A DNA stretch of 64,000 nt from contig NZ_JBKBQM010000011.1 of assembly GCF_046292685.1 (NCBI RefSeq), positions 5,869-69,868 of the forward strand, read 5' to 3'. How positions within the stretch are numbered: the stretch's first letter is position 1; every line of letters begins with the position of its first letter. Below the pieces are notes generated by a model, which did no database searches, was not told where the DNA came from, and was given only the letters and a program-made list of their open reading frames with translations. Below are positions 28,568 through 36,712 of the stretch, in pieces. Position numbers and translations under genes: made by a program. The DNA comes from Wagnerdoeblera sp046292685 (GTDB taxonomy: Bacteria; Pseudomonadota; Alphaproteobacteria; Rhodobacterales; Rhodobacteraceae).

Positions 28568-29245
28568 GTGACCCCCGAAGCCGCCCTGGCCGCCTTGCAG
28601 GCGCTGGCCGATGAGCAGAAGGCGGCCGAGATGGCGGCCTACCACAAGGTGCCGCGCCCCTACCTCGGCATCGCCGTGCCGCAGATCGACGCACTGGCAA
28701 GGGAATGGCGCCAGACGCTGCCCTTGCCCGACCGGCTGGCACTGGCCGATGCGCTGTGGCGGATGGGCATTCACGAAAGCATGGTGGCGGCGGCCAAGCT
28801 GCTGGAACAGGCGCGCATCCGCCCCGACGATTCCGGCGCATGGGCGCTGATCGCCGGCTGGGCCGAAACCTTCGACGGCTGGGCGGTGGCCGACCACGCC
28901 GCGATTGCCGGGCAAAAGCGCCTGGTGGCCGACCCGTCGCGTGTGGAAACGGTCCAGTCCTGGACCAACCACCCCAACATGTGGACCCGGCGCGCTGCGC
29001 TGGTGATGACGCTGCCCTGGGCCAAGATGAACTTTCCCAAACCGGCCGACCTTGCCATCCGCGATCGCGTGCTGGGCTGGTGCGCCGGCTATGCCGACGA
29101 CCGCGACTGGTTCATCCAGAAAGCCGTTGCGTGGTGGCTGCGCGACCTGTCGCGCCACGATCCGGCCCGCGCGCGCGACTTTCTGGCCGCGCATGGCGCC
29201 CGGCTGAAGGCCTTTGCCCGCAAGGAAGCCGCCCGCTACCTATGA
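28568..29245 (+). CDS. DNA alkylation repair protein (AlkD-like HEAT-repeat glycosylase)
   Basis: A 225-residue alpha-helical protein of the DNA_alkylation family. Typical marks are the tryptophans and acidic residues in WADHCE-like positions, here SGAWALIAGWAETFDGW, then WTNHPNMWTRRAALV and DRDWFIQKAVAWWLRDLSRHD. AlkD enzymes excise N3- and N7-alkylpurines without base flipping. The start is a GTG at 28568, 36 bases after glmS; no better start is seen. It may be co-transcribed with glmS. Confidence 0.85.
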   Translation: MTPEAALAALQALADEQKAAEMAAYHKVPRPYLGIAVPQIDALAREWRQTLPLPDRLALADALWRMGIHESMVAAAKLLEQARIRPDDSGAWALIAGWAETFDGWAVADHAAIAGQKRLVADPSRVETVQSWTNHPNMWTRRAALVMTLPWAKMNFPKPADLAIRDRVLGWCAGYADDRDWFIQKAVAWWLRDLSRHDPARARDFLAAHGARLKAFARKEAARYL

Positions 29246-29302
29246 CTGCGGCAGACTTCGTGCGTTCCCGAACAAGCCCTTGGTCCTGCCTTCCACCCGG
29301 GC

Positions 29303-30082
29303 TCAGGGGTGCAAGGCGCGAAAGGCCGCCAGCGCCTCGGGCGGCACGTCGTCCACATGCACCACGGTGGTGTGGATGGAAAACACCACCGCCCCGGTCT
29401 GCGGCAGCCGCACCAGGCACTGGCGTTCGCTGCGCAGATAGTTGCGTTCGGCCGGTTTCGGCCGGCGTTCGTTCTCGCGCCGCGGCTGGTGCAGGGCAGG
29501 ATCCTGATACAGCAACGCATTCGCCCGCCAAAGGGGTTGTTCCGGCCTGATCGCATCGAACAGGCGCTGGACGCGGGCCGCGACCTGTGCATCGTAAACC
29601 TGCACCGGCGCATGGATGCCGGTCAGCCGGCGGCCGATCTTTTCGGCCAGGGTCCAGCTGGCCGGAAAGCACAGGATGGCGCCCGTCAGCGCATGTTCCC
29701 TGCCCTCTGGCGTATGGATCGCAAAATCCTCCTGCACCAGACGGCCCAGGGTCAGCAGCGGGGCATCACGGTTCAACGCCACCGCAACGCCATCGGGCCG
29801 TCTCACCGTGCCTTCGGCCAGTTCGTAACCACCCAGCGTCGGCAGTTCGGTCAGCACCCGGTCCAGCAACTCGCGCGCCGGCGCTTCGGCCTCGGGCAAC
29901 AGGGCGTGGACCACCTGCGGGCAATCGCGGATCAGCCGGTCGCGTTCGGCCATCTGGCCGGCAAAGGCTTCGTCCAGGCGCAGCCAGTCGCCGGGGGCGA
30001 CGGGCTGGATGCCGGGCAGGCGCGCGGTCGCCGGCTGCATCCAGGGCATCTGCGGCAGGTGCCGTTGCAGGACCGGCGTCAT
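29303..30082 (-). CDS. DUF3445 protein, haem-dependent oxidative N-demethylase-like
   Basis: A 259-residue protein of the DUF3445 family, which includes the alpha subunit of haem-dependent oxidative N-demethylase from methylamine users. Conserved stretches are LPQMPWMQPATARLPGIQPV near the start, LVQEDFAIHTPEG, ILCFPASWTLAEKIGR, and YLRSERQCLVRLPQTGAV toward the end. Its ATG overlaps the mfd stop by 4 bases, so it is translated with mfd. The partner subunits known from the demethylase are absent, so the substrate is open. Confidence 0.85.
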   Translation of the reverse strand: MTPVLQRHLPQMPWMQPATARLPGIQPVAPGDWLRLDEAFAGQMAERDRLIRDCPQVVHALLPEAEAPARELLDRVLTELPTLGGYELAEGTVRRPDGVAVALNRDAPLLTLGRLVQEDFAIHTPEGREHALTGAILCFPASWTLAEKIGRRLTGIHAPVQVYDAQVAARVQRLFDAIRPEQPLWRANALLYQDPALHQPRRENERRPKPAERNYLRSERQCLVRLPQTGAVVFSIHTTVVHVDDVPPEALAAFRALHP

Positions 30083-33000
30083 CGGCGCCGCCCCGGGAAC
30101 ACGGGCTTGTCCTTGGGCCCGGTCAGCTTGCGCCGTTCCACCGGCACGGCGCGCGGTATGGGCTTCACTGGCGGCGGTGGCGGCGGAGCCTTGGGCGGCG
30201 GGCCGGTCGGGCGCGGCGGTGCCTTGGGGGCGGCACCGGGTTTGGCACGCTCGGCCAGGTCGCGGGCGATGGCGAAGGCGCCCTTGATCTTGTCGGCTTC
30301 CGAGGCCCAGTCGCGCTGGATCACCAGCTTGTTGTCCTTGATCTTGATGTATTTCGGGTCGGATTGCAGGTAATCGACCAGGCCGGCGGGGTTGGCATAC
30401 CTGTCGCCGTGGAACTGCACGGTGGCGCCTTTGGGCCCGCCATCCAGCCGGGCGATTCCGGCCGCCTTGCACATCGACTTGATGCGCATGACCAGCAGCA
30501 GCGTGTTCACCTCGCGCGGGACGGGGCCGAAACGGTCGATCAGCTCGGCGGCGAAGCCTTCGAGCTCGACCTTGCCCGACAGGGTCGAGAGCCGCCGGTA
30601 AAGGCCAAGCCGCACGTCCAGATCGGGCACGTAATCCTCGGGGATCATCACCGGAACCCCGAGGTTGATCTGCGGCGACCAGTCGGTGTCCAGCGCCTGC
30701 GGCCCCTCGATCTCGCCGGATTTGATCTTGGCGATCGTTTCTTCCAGCATGTGCTGGTAAAGTTCGAACCCGACTTCCTTGATATGGCCCGACTGTTCTT
30801 CGCCCAGCAGGTTTCCGGCGCCGCGCTGGTCGAGGTCGTGCGAGGCCAGCGTGAAACCCGCCCCCAGCGAATCGAAGCTGGCCAGCAGCTTCAGCCGCTT
30901 TTCCGCCTGCGGGGTCAGCGGCACGCGCGGCTTGGTGGTCAGGTAGCAATAGGCCCGCGTCTTGCTGCGCCCCACCCGGCCGCGGATCTGGTAAAGCTGG
31001 CTGAGGCCGAACATGTCGGCGCGATAAACAATCATGGTATTGGCGGTGGGGATGTCGAGGCCCGATTCCACGATGGTGGTGGCCAGCAGCACATCGGCCT
31101 TGCCATCGTAGAAATCGTTCATCCGCTGGTCCAGCTCGGCCGCTGCAAGTTGCCCGTTGGCGGTGATGACCGTGACCTCGGGCACGTGGTCGCGCAGGAA
31201 CTCCTCCATCTCGGGCAGGTCGGAGATGCGGGGCACGACAAAGAACGACTGCCCGCCGCGGTATTTTTCGCGCAAGAGCGCCTCGCGGATGGTCACGGTA
31301 TCGAACTCGGACACATAGGTTCGGATCGCCAGACGATCGACCGGCGGCGTGGCGATGATCGACAGGTCGCGCACCCCCGACAGCGACAGTTGCAGCGTGC
31401 GCGGAATGGGCGTGGCGGTGAGCGTCAGCACATGCACGTCGCTGCGCAATTCCTTCAGCCGTTCCTTGTGGGTCACGCCGAAGTGCTGTTCCTCGTCGAT
31501 CACCAGGAGGCCGAGGTTGCGGAACCTGACCGCTTGCGCCAGCACCGCATGGGTGCCCACGACGATATCCACCGTGCCGTCGGCCAGCCCGGCGCGGGTT
31601 GCCGCCGCCTCCTTGGCGCTGACGAACCGCGACAAGGGCCGCACGTTCAGCGGAAAGCCTCGGAAGCGTTCGGCAAAGCTGCGGTAGTGCTGGCGCGCCA
31701 GCAAGGTGGTCGGGGCGATCACCGCCACCTGCAACCCCGCCATCGCGGCCACAAAGGCCGCGCGCATTGCCACTTCGGTCTTGCCGAAGCCGACGTCGCC
31801 CACCACCAGCCGGTCCATCGGGTTGCCGTTGGCCAGATCGTCCAGCACGGCGGCAATGGCGGAAAGCTGGTCGTCGGTTTCCACGTAAGGGAACCGGGCA
31901 CAGAACTGATCCCACAGGCCTTCGGGCGGGGTCAGCACGGGGGCGGCGCGCAGGTGGCGTTCGGCGGCCACGCGCATCAGCCGGTCGGCGATTTCGCGGA
32001 TGCGTTCCTTCAGCCGTGCCTTGCGCGCCTGCCAAGCCCCGCCGCCCAGCTTGTCGAGCAGGCCTTCCTCGTGGCCGTAACGGCTGAGAAGCTCGATGTT
32101 TTCCACCGGCAGATACAGCCGGTCGCCCCCGGCATATTCCAGCGCCACGCAATCGTGCGGGGCACCGAGGGCGGTGATGGTTTCCAACCCCTTGAACCGG
32201 CCGATGCCGTGTTCGACGTGCACGACCAGGTCGCCGGGGGTCAGGCCGGTGGCCTCTTGCAGGAAGTTTTCGGCCCGGCGTTTCTTTCGCGGGCGCCCGA
32301 TCATGCGGTCGCCCAGGATGTCCTGTTCGGAAATCACCGTCAGGCCGGGCGCCTCGAAGCCTTCGTCCAGCGGCCAGACCACCAGATACAGTCGGCCCGG
32401 ACCCGCGACCGGGGGCAGGGCGCGCAGATCCTCCACCACCTCGGCGCCGGTCAGGCCCTGATCGGCCAGCAGCCCCGCCATCCGGTCGCGCGAGCCGGTC
32501 GAATGATGCGTCAGCACCACATGGCCGGCGGCGCGGCGGGCGCGGATGTGGTCGGCCACGGCGGCGAACAGGTTGATGCCTTCGGCCTGCCGCTCGGCGG
32601 CAAAGCTGCGCCCGCGCCGGGCGCCGGCGTCGATCACGCCTGGGCCGGGCGGCTGCGGCGCACCGTGAAACTGCACCAGCCGCCGCCCGGCCACGGCATC
32701 CGTCCAGGCCGCATCGTCCAGATACAGCAGCCCCGGCGGGCAGGGCTTGTACACCGAATCCAGCCGGCCGCGCGCGGCCATCGCCTCGGTCCGGGCATCG
32801 TACTGGTCGGAAATCGCTTCCCACCGCGCGGCGCGCGCGGCCTCGGCCTGGTCGTCCAGCGTCAGCGTGGCATCGGGCAGGTAGTCGAACAGCGTTTCCA
32901 GCCGCTCGTGAAAGAACGGCAACCAGTGTTCCATGCCGGCCTGCTTGCGCCCGGCGCTGACCGATTCGTAAAGCGGGTCGTCGGCCCCGCCGGCGCCGAA

Positions 33001-33666
33001 CTCGGCGCGGTAGTGCTGGCGGAACCGGGTGATCGCGGCTTCGTCCAGCACCACCTCGGACACCGGCGCGAGGTCCACGGACCCCAGCCTTTCGCCAGAA
33101 CGCTGGGTATCGGGATCGAACCGGCGGATCGCATCCAGCTGGTCCCCAAAGAAATCCAGCCGCAGCGGCGCATCCAGCCCCGGCGGCCACACATCGACGA
33201 TGCCGCCGCGCAGCGCGCAATCGCCCGGTTCGGTGACCGTGGGGGCATGGGTAAACCCGGCCCGCACCAGAAAGGCGCGCAAGGCGCCTTCGTCCACCCG
33301 GTCGCCCACGCGGGCGACGAAACTCGCGCCGCGCACCGTGGCGCGCGCGGGCACCCGCTGGGTCGCCGCCGACAGCGTGGTCACCAGGATCGGCGCCACC
33401 GGCAACCCATGCACCAGCGCCGCCAGCACCGCCATGCGGGCGGCCGACACCTCGGGGTTGGGCGAAATGCGGTCGTAGGGCAGGCAATCCCAAGCCGGAA
33501 AGCTCAGCACCAGCTGCCCGGGCGCCAGCACCGCCAGGGCCGCGCGCATCGCCTCGGCGCGCTTGTCGTCGCGCGCGATGTGAATCACCGGGCCGCGCGC
33601 CGCCTCGCGCAGGACCAGCGTTGCATCGAACCCTTCCGGGGCGCCCCCCGCCAGCACGCGCGCCAT
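30079..33666 (-). CDS. mfd: Transcription-repair coupling factor
   Basis: A 1,195-residue ATP-dependent translocase that removes RNA polymerase stalled at DNA damage and recruits UvrA. The N-terminal UvrB-like region begins LVLSFPAWDCLPYDRISPNP. The RNA polymerase-binding CarD-like domain has VHVEHGIGRFKGLETI. The RecG-like helicase has Walker A VGDVGFGKTEVAMRAAF, the DEEQHFGV box, TATPIPRTL and QIRGRVGRS. A TRCF C-terminal domain follows. The last about 60 residues are a Pro/Lys/Ala-rich extension. It overlaps the DUF3445 gene. Confidence 0.97.
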   Translation of the reverse strand: MARVLAGGAPEGFDATLVLREAARGPVIHIARDDKRAEAMRAALAVLAPGQLVLSFPAWDCLPYDRISPNPEVSAARMAVLAALVHGLPVAPILVTTLSAATQRVPARATVRGASFVARVGDRVDEGALRAFLVRAGFTHAPTVTEPGDCALRGGIVDVWPPGLDAPLRLDFFGDQLDAIRRFDPDTQRSGERLGSVDLAPVSEVVLDEAAITRFRQHYRAEFGAGGADDPLYESVSAGRKQAGMEHWLPFFHERLETLFDYLPDATLTLDDQAEAARAARWEAISDQYDARTEAMAARGRLDSVYKPCPPGLLYLDDAAWTDAVAGRRLVQFHGAPQPPGPGVIDAGARRGRSFAAERQAEGINLFAAVADHIRARRAAGHVVLTHHSTGSRDRMAGLLADQGLTGAEVVEDLRALPPVAGPGRLYLVVWPLDEGFEAPGLTVISEQDILGDRMIGRPRKKRRAENFLQEATGLTPGDLVVHVEHGIGRFKGLETITALGAPHDCVALEYAGGDRLYLPVENIELLSRYGHEEGLLDKLGGGAWQARKARLKERIREIADRLMRVAAERHLRAAPVLTPPEGLWDQFCARFPYVETDDQLSAIAAVLDDLANGNPMDRLVVGDVGFGKTEVAMRAAFVAAMAGLQVAVIAPTTLLARQHYRSFAERFRGFPLNVRPLSRFVSAKEAAATRAGLADGTVDIVVGTHAVLAQAVRFRNLGLLVIDEEQHFGVTHKERLKELRSDVHVLTLTATPIPRTLQLSLSGVRDLSIIATPPVDRLAIRTYVSEFDTVTIREALLREKYRGGQSFFVVPRISDLPEMEEFLRDHVPEVTVITANGQLAAAELDQRMNDFYDGKADVLLATTIVESGLDIPTANTMIVYRADMFGLSQLYQIRGRVGRSKTRAYCYLTTKPRVPLTPQAEKRLKLLASFDSLGAGFTLASHDLDQRGAGNLLGEEQSGHIKEVGFELYQHMLEETIAKIKSGEIEGPQALDTDWSPQINLGVPVMIPEDYVPDLDVRLGLYRRLSTLSGKVELEGFAAELIDRFGPVPREVNTLLLVMRIKSMCKAAGIARLDGGPKGATVQFHGDRYANPAGLVDYLQSDPKYIKIKDNKLVIQRDWASEADKIKGAFAIARDLAERAKPGAAPKAPPRPTGPPPKAPPPPPPVKPIPRAVPVERRKLTGPKDKPVFPGRRR

Positions 33667-33668
33667 CG

Positions 33669-34196
33669 CTATTGCCCCAGCACCGACATGTGCATGTTCT
33701 GGAACATGCCCCACATCGCCGTCACGAAGATCGAGATCATGCCGATGGTCTGCACCACCCGGCGGTGCCGGCGCAAGCGGCGGAACAGCGCCTCGCCGGT
33801 GTTCTCGCCAGCCTCGATGGCGGTGGCGGCGCGCAGCGACAGCAGGCCCACAAGGCTCATGGGCGCGGCCAGCAGGAACACCGCCTGCGCGAACTGCATG
33901 CCATACCAGAACCCCAGCACCCCCAGCGCCGACAGGAACCCCGCCATCAGCACCATCAGCGCCGTCCCCGAAACGCGCCCGATGTAAAGCATGCGGTTGA
34001 CGTAGATGCGCGCCAGATCCTCGACATCGGTCTGCAGTTGCCCGCCCTTGCGGCGCGCGCGCAGCACCATGTCCCACGGCACGCCCAGCACCCAGTGGCT
34101 GGCCGTGGACCACATCACCGCGAGCGCGATCCAGAACCACAGGTTCGAGAACGACCGCATGTCGATGACCGAGAAGATGGTGCCTGTCAGGTTCAA
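33669..34196 (-). CDS. Conserved four-segment membrane protein (annotated in relatives as component of SufBCD complex)
   Basis: A 175-residue protein with four predicted membrane segments (FWIALAVMWSTASHWVLG, LMVLMAGFLSALGVLGFW, AQAVFLLAAPMSLVGLLSL, IGMISIFVTAMWGMF) and a basic loop LRARRKGGQLQ. In Rhodobacteraceae annotations this family is often named component of SufBCD complex, a name I recall but cannot verify and which the sequence does not support. The start is a TTG at 34196 after AGGA; an ATG at 34160 is an alternative. It ends 2 bases before mfd starts, so the three genes form one unit. Confidence 0.65.
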   Translation of the reverse strand: MNLTGTIFSVIDMRSFSNLWFWIALAVMWSTASHWVLGVPWDMVLRARRKGGQLQTDVEDLARIYVNRMLYIGRVSGTALMVLMAGFLSALGVLGFWYGMQFAQAVFLLAAPMSLVGLLSLRAATAIEAGENTGEALFRRLRRHRRVVQTIGMISIFVTAMWGMFQNMHMSVLGQ

Positions 34197-34368
34197 CGCG
34201 CCGTCCTGTGCCTGTTGCCGCTAGCCTGCAGGGCAAAAGCCCGGGGCCTCGCGGCAGGTTTCGCCCCCGCGCCGGTTCTAGTGGGGCCGGCCGCGGAATC
34301 CTACCCTTGAGATGCGGTCGAAAGCATGGCAGGCACGGCCATGGCAAGCCCGTCACAGAAAGCCCGCC

Positions 34369-35367
34369 ATGACCCCCAGCTTTGCGCCGTTCCCCGCCAC
34401 CCGTTTCCGCCGCATGCGCCGCACCGCCGCCTTGCGCGATCTGATGCAGGAAAACCGCCTGTCGGTCGCCGACCTGATCTGGCCGGTGTTCATCCGCGAC
34501 GGCAACGGGGTAGAGGAGCCGGTGCCCTCGATGCCCGGGGTGGCGCGGCTGTCGCTGGATGTGCTGCTGCGCAAGGCCGAGGCGGCACACCGCCTTGGCA
34601 TTCCGGCGATCTGCCTGTTTCCCTATACCGATCAGGCCCTGCGCACCGAAACCTGCGAAGAGGCCTGGAACCCCGACAACCTGACCAACCGCGCCATCCG
34701 CCTGCTCAAGGCCGAGTTCCCCGACCTTGCCGTGATGACGGACGTGGCGCTCGACCCCTACAACGCCAACGGGCATGACGGGCTGGTGAAGGACGGGGTG
34801 ATCCTGAACGACGAATCCGTCGAGGCGCTGGTGCGCATGGCGCTGGCGCAGGCCGCGTCGGGGGCCGACATCCTCGGCCCCTCCGACATGATGGACGGGC
34901 GGATCGGCGCGATGCGCACGGCGCTGGAGGCTGCCGGGCACAAGGATGTGACCATCCTGAGCTATGCGGCGAAATATGCCTCGGCCTTCTACGGCCCGTT
35001 CCGCGATGCGGTGGGCGCCGGCGCGCGGCTGGTGGGCGACAAGAAGACCTACCAGATGAACCCCGGCAACAGCGACGAGGCGCTGCGCCTTGTGGCGCGC
35101 GATCTGGCCGAAGGCGCCGACATGGTGATGGTGAAGCCGGGGATGCCCTACCTCGATATTTGCCGCCGGGTGAAGGATGCCTTCGGCGCGCCGACCTATG
35201 CCTATCAGGTTTCGGGCGAATACGCGATGCTCATGGCCGCGGCACGCAACGGCTGGATCGACGAGGGCAAGGCGATGGCCGAAAGCCTCCTGTGCTTCAA
35301 GCGGGCCGGCTGCGACGGCATCCTGACCTATTTCGCCCCGGCGATGGCCGAGGCGCTGCGCGCCTGA
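34369..35367 (+). CDS. hemB: Delta-aminolevulinic acid dehydratase (porphobilinogen synthase)
   Basis: A 332-residue enzyme that joins two 5-aminolevulinate molecules into porphobilinogen for haem, bacteriochlorophyll and B12. Active-site lysines lie in LSYAAKYASAFYGPFR and MVKPGMPYLD. The zinc-binding cysteine cluster of the E. coli type is missing; at that place the sequence reads DVALDPYNANGHDG, as in the magnesium-dependent forms of alphaproteobacteria. The ATG at 34369 matches the family start; 19 more codons are readable upstream. Confidence 0.96.
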   Translation: MTPSFAPFPATRFRRMRRTAALRDLMQENRLSVADLIWPVFIRDGNGVEEPVPSMPGVARLSLDVLLRKAEAAHRLGIPAICLFPYTDQALRTETCEEAWNPDNLTNRAIRLLKAEFPDLAVMTDVALDPYNANGHDGLVKDGVILNDESVEALVRMALAQAASGADILGPSDMMDGRIGAMRTALEAAGHKDVTILSYAAKYASAFYGPFRDAVGAGARLVGDKKTYQMNPGNSDEALRLVARDLAEGADMVMVKPGMPYLDICRRVKDAFGAPTYAYQVSGEYAMLMAAARNGWIDEGKAMAESLLCFKRAGCDGILTYFAPAMAEALRA

Positions 35368-35477
35368 CCCGGCAAGGAAATGCCGAAAACCGAAGGCATC
35401 CGGTGACAGGCCGGCCCGGCTCTGCTAGCCTTTGTGCCAAGGGGCGATACGGCCCCGGCCCAGAGGCGGAGCATGCC

Positions 35478-36041
35478 ATGATTTCTTCGACCAGCCTGTC
35501 CCGGCGCGGCCTTGTGCTGGGCCTCGGTGCGACCTTCGGCCTTTCGGCCTGCGCCAACGGCGTGGGCTCGCGCGGGGGCGACACGATCGATGCGCGCGTC
35601 GATGCCACGCGCGACTTCCTGTTTTCGCGCTATCCCGGAACGCGCGACCTGGCCACCAAGGCGGCGGGCATCCTTTACATCCCGCTGGTGACCGAAGCCG
35701 GCTTCGGCATCGGTGGCGGCTACGGCCGCGGCGCGCTGCGCATCAACGACGTGACGGTGGATTATTACGCCGCCGCCCGCGCCACCATCGGGTTCCAGAT
35801 CGGTGCACAGCAATACGCCCATGCGCTGTTCTTCATGACCGAACAGGCGCTGGGCGAATTCCGCCGCGCCGACGGCTGGGCAGTTGGTGCGGATGCGCGC
35901 TATGCCTTGCCCGACAAGGGCGGCAGCATCGGAAAGGAAACCACCGAGAATGCGCCGGTGGTGGCGCTGGTGTTCGGGCAGTCCGGGCTGATCGCCGGCG
36001 CCACCCTGGCCGGCATCAAATATACCCGCATCATTCCCTGA
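35478..36041 (+). CDS. SYLF/YSC84-family lipid-binding lipoprotein
   Basis: A 187-residue exported protein. The N-terminus combines a twin-arginine-like start (SLSRRGLVLGLGATFG) with a lipobox LSAC, so it is probably a lipoprotein. The rest is a Ysc84 (SYLF) domain: KAAGILYIPLVTEAGFGIGGGYGRG, VDYYAAARATIGFQIGAQ, and a C-terminal GLIAGATLAGIKYTRI. SYLF domains bind phosphoinositides in eukaryotes; the bacterial role is unclear. It follows hemB by 110 bases and has its own GCTAG-like upstream box. Confidence 0.8.
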   Translation: MISSTSLSRRGLVLGLGATFGLSACANGVGSRGGDTIDARVDATRDFLFSRYPGTRDLATKAAGILYIPLVTEAGFGIGGGYGRGALRINDVTVDYYAAARATIGFQIGAQQYAHALFFMTEQALGEFRRADGWAVGADARYALPDKGGSIGKETTENAPVVALVFGQSGLIAGATLAGIKYTRIIP

Positions 36042-36066
36042 TCGCCCGCCTCGCCCCGGCGTCGGA

Positions 36067-36201
36067 GCGGGGGTTTTCCACCCCCGCACCCCCGGAGGAT
36101 ATTTCGGCAAGGTGAAAGCATGCACCTTCGCCTTCGGCTGCATTTCACCTTGATGCAAATATCCTCGGGGGTTTCCAAAGGGGGCAGACAGCCCCCTTTG
36201 G
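36067..36201. repeat. AAATATCC composite repeats, copies 4 and 5, in mirror arrangement
   Basis: Two complete composites face each other in the gap between convergent genes. Left: hairpin GCGGGGG-loop-CCCCCGC (36067-36087), then inverted core (36089-36117). Right: direct core (36143-36171), then hairpin CCAAAGGGGGC-AGACA-GCCCCCTTTGG (36175-36201). Each hairpin is nearest the stop of its own gene (SYLF at 36041, usg at 36227). This supports a role at transcript 3' ends. Confidence 0.75.
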
Positions 36202-36226
36202 CCTGCCTGACCGATCGGCGCGCGGA

Positions 36227-36502
36227 TCAATGCAGGGTGAATTCTCCGGTGACGTTACGCCATTCGCCGGCACCGATCATCTTGCGATGCGTGAAGCGCA
36301 CCGAATGCAGGGGGCCTTCGATGTTCTTCTGCCAGAACTCGATGAAGCGGAACAGGCGCGGGTGATCGGGGGCGAGGTCGTAATCCTGCCAGATGTAGCT
36401 GTTGAGCACATTGCGATAGTCGGGCAGTCGATAGAAGAATTCCGCCGTTGTCAGCCCGTAGCCTTTCAGCATCAGTTCGGTTTCCGGTGTCCGGTCGCGC
36501 AT
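36227..36502 (-). CDS. usg: Usg family small protein
   Basis: A 91-residue cytosolic protein matching the Usg family: ELMLKGYGLTTAEFFYRLPD, SYIWQDYDLAPDHPRLFRFI, and IEGPLHSVRFTHRKMI. Usg was named for its place upstream of tryptophan genes in other bacteria; its function is unknown. No trp gene is nearby. The ATG at 36502 has a strong Shine-Dalgarno sequence, AAGGAGG at 5 bases. It is divergent from gyrA. Confidence 0.88.
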   Translation of the reverse strand: MRDRTPETELMLKGYGLTTAEFFYRLPDYRNVLNSYIWQDYDLAPDHPRLFRFIEFWQKNIEGPLHSVRFTHRKMIGAGEWRNVTGEFTLH

Positions 36503-36555
36503 GCAAGCCTCCTTTCGCACGAACCCCCCTGATGACCGATGATGCCACACAAAGG

Positions 36556-36575
36556 TTGTTTTTCAATGAAAACAA
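36556..36575. promoter_or_regulatory. AT-rich dyad between usg and gyrA
   Basis: TTGTTTT (36556-36562) and AAAACAA (36569-36575) form a 7-base inverted repeat with 6 bases between. It lies 54 bases upstream of usg, where a minus-strand promoter would be, in an unusually AT-rich patch. A regulator site is possible but unproven. Confidence 0.35.
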
Positions 36576-36626
36576 TCTGTTGGCAATCGGTCCCGCCGGC
36601 TGCCAGACCGATGGGGGCGGCTTGCC

Positions 36627-36656
36627 TTGCACCCTGGCCCGCGCATCGGGTATAGT
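36627..36656 (+). promoter_or_regulatory. gyrA promoter
   Basis: A -35 box TTGCAC (36627-36632), an 18-base spacer and a -10 box TATAGT (36651-36656) lie 57 bases before the gyrA start. This is close to the sigma-70 consensus. Confidence 0.65.
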
Positions 36657-36712
36657 CCGGCCGACCAGACCACGGGCCGCCGCAGGCCCTGTCAGCCAGA
36701 GATCGAGCCAAC

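Noticed and set aside
29587..33987. A 1,466-residue plus-strand open frame opposite mfd
   Set aside because: All of it is antisense to mfd and its neighbours, with no recognisable domain and no Shine-Dalgarno site.
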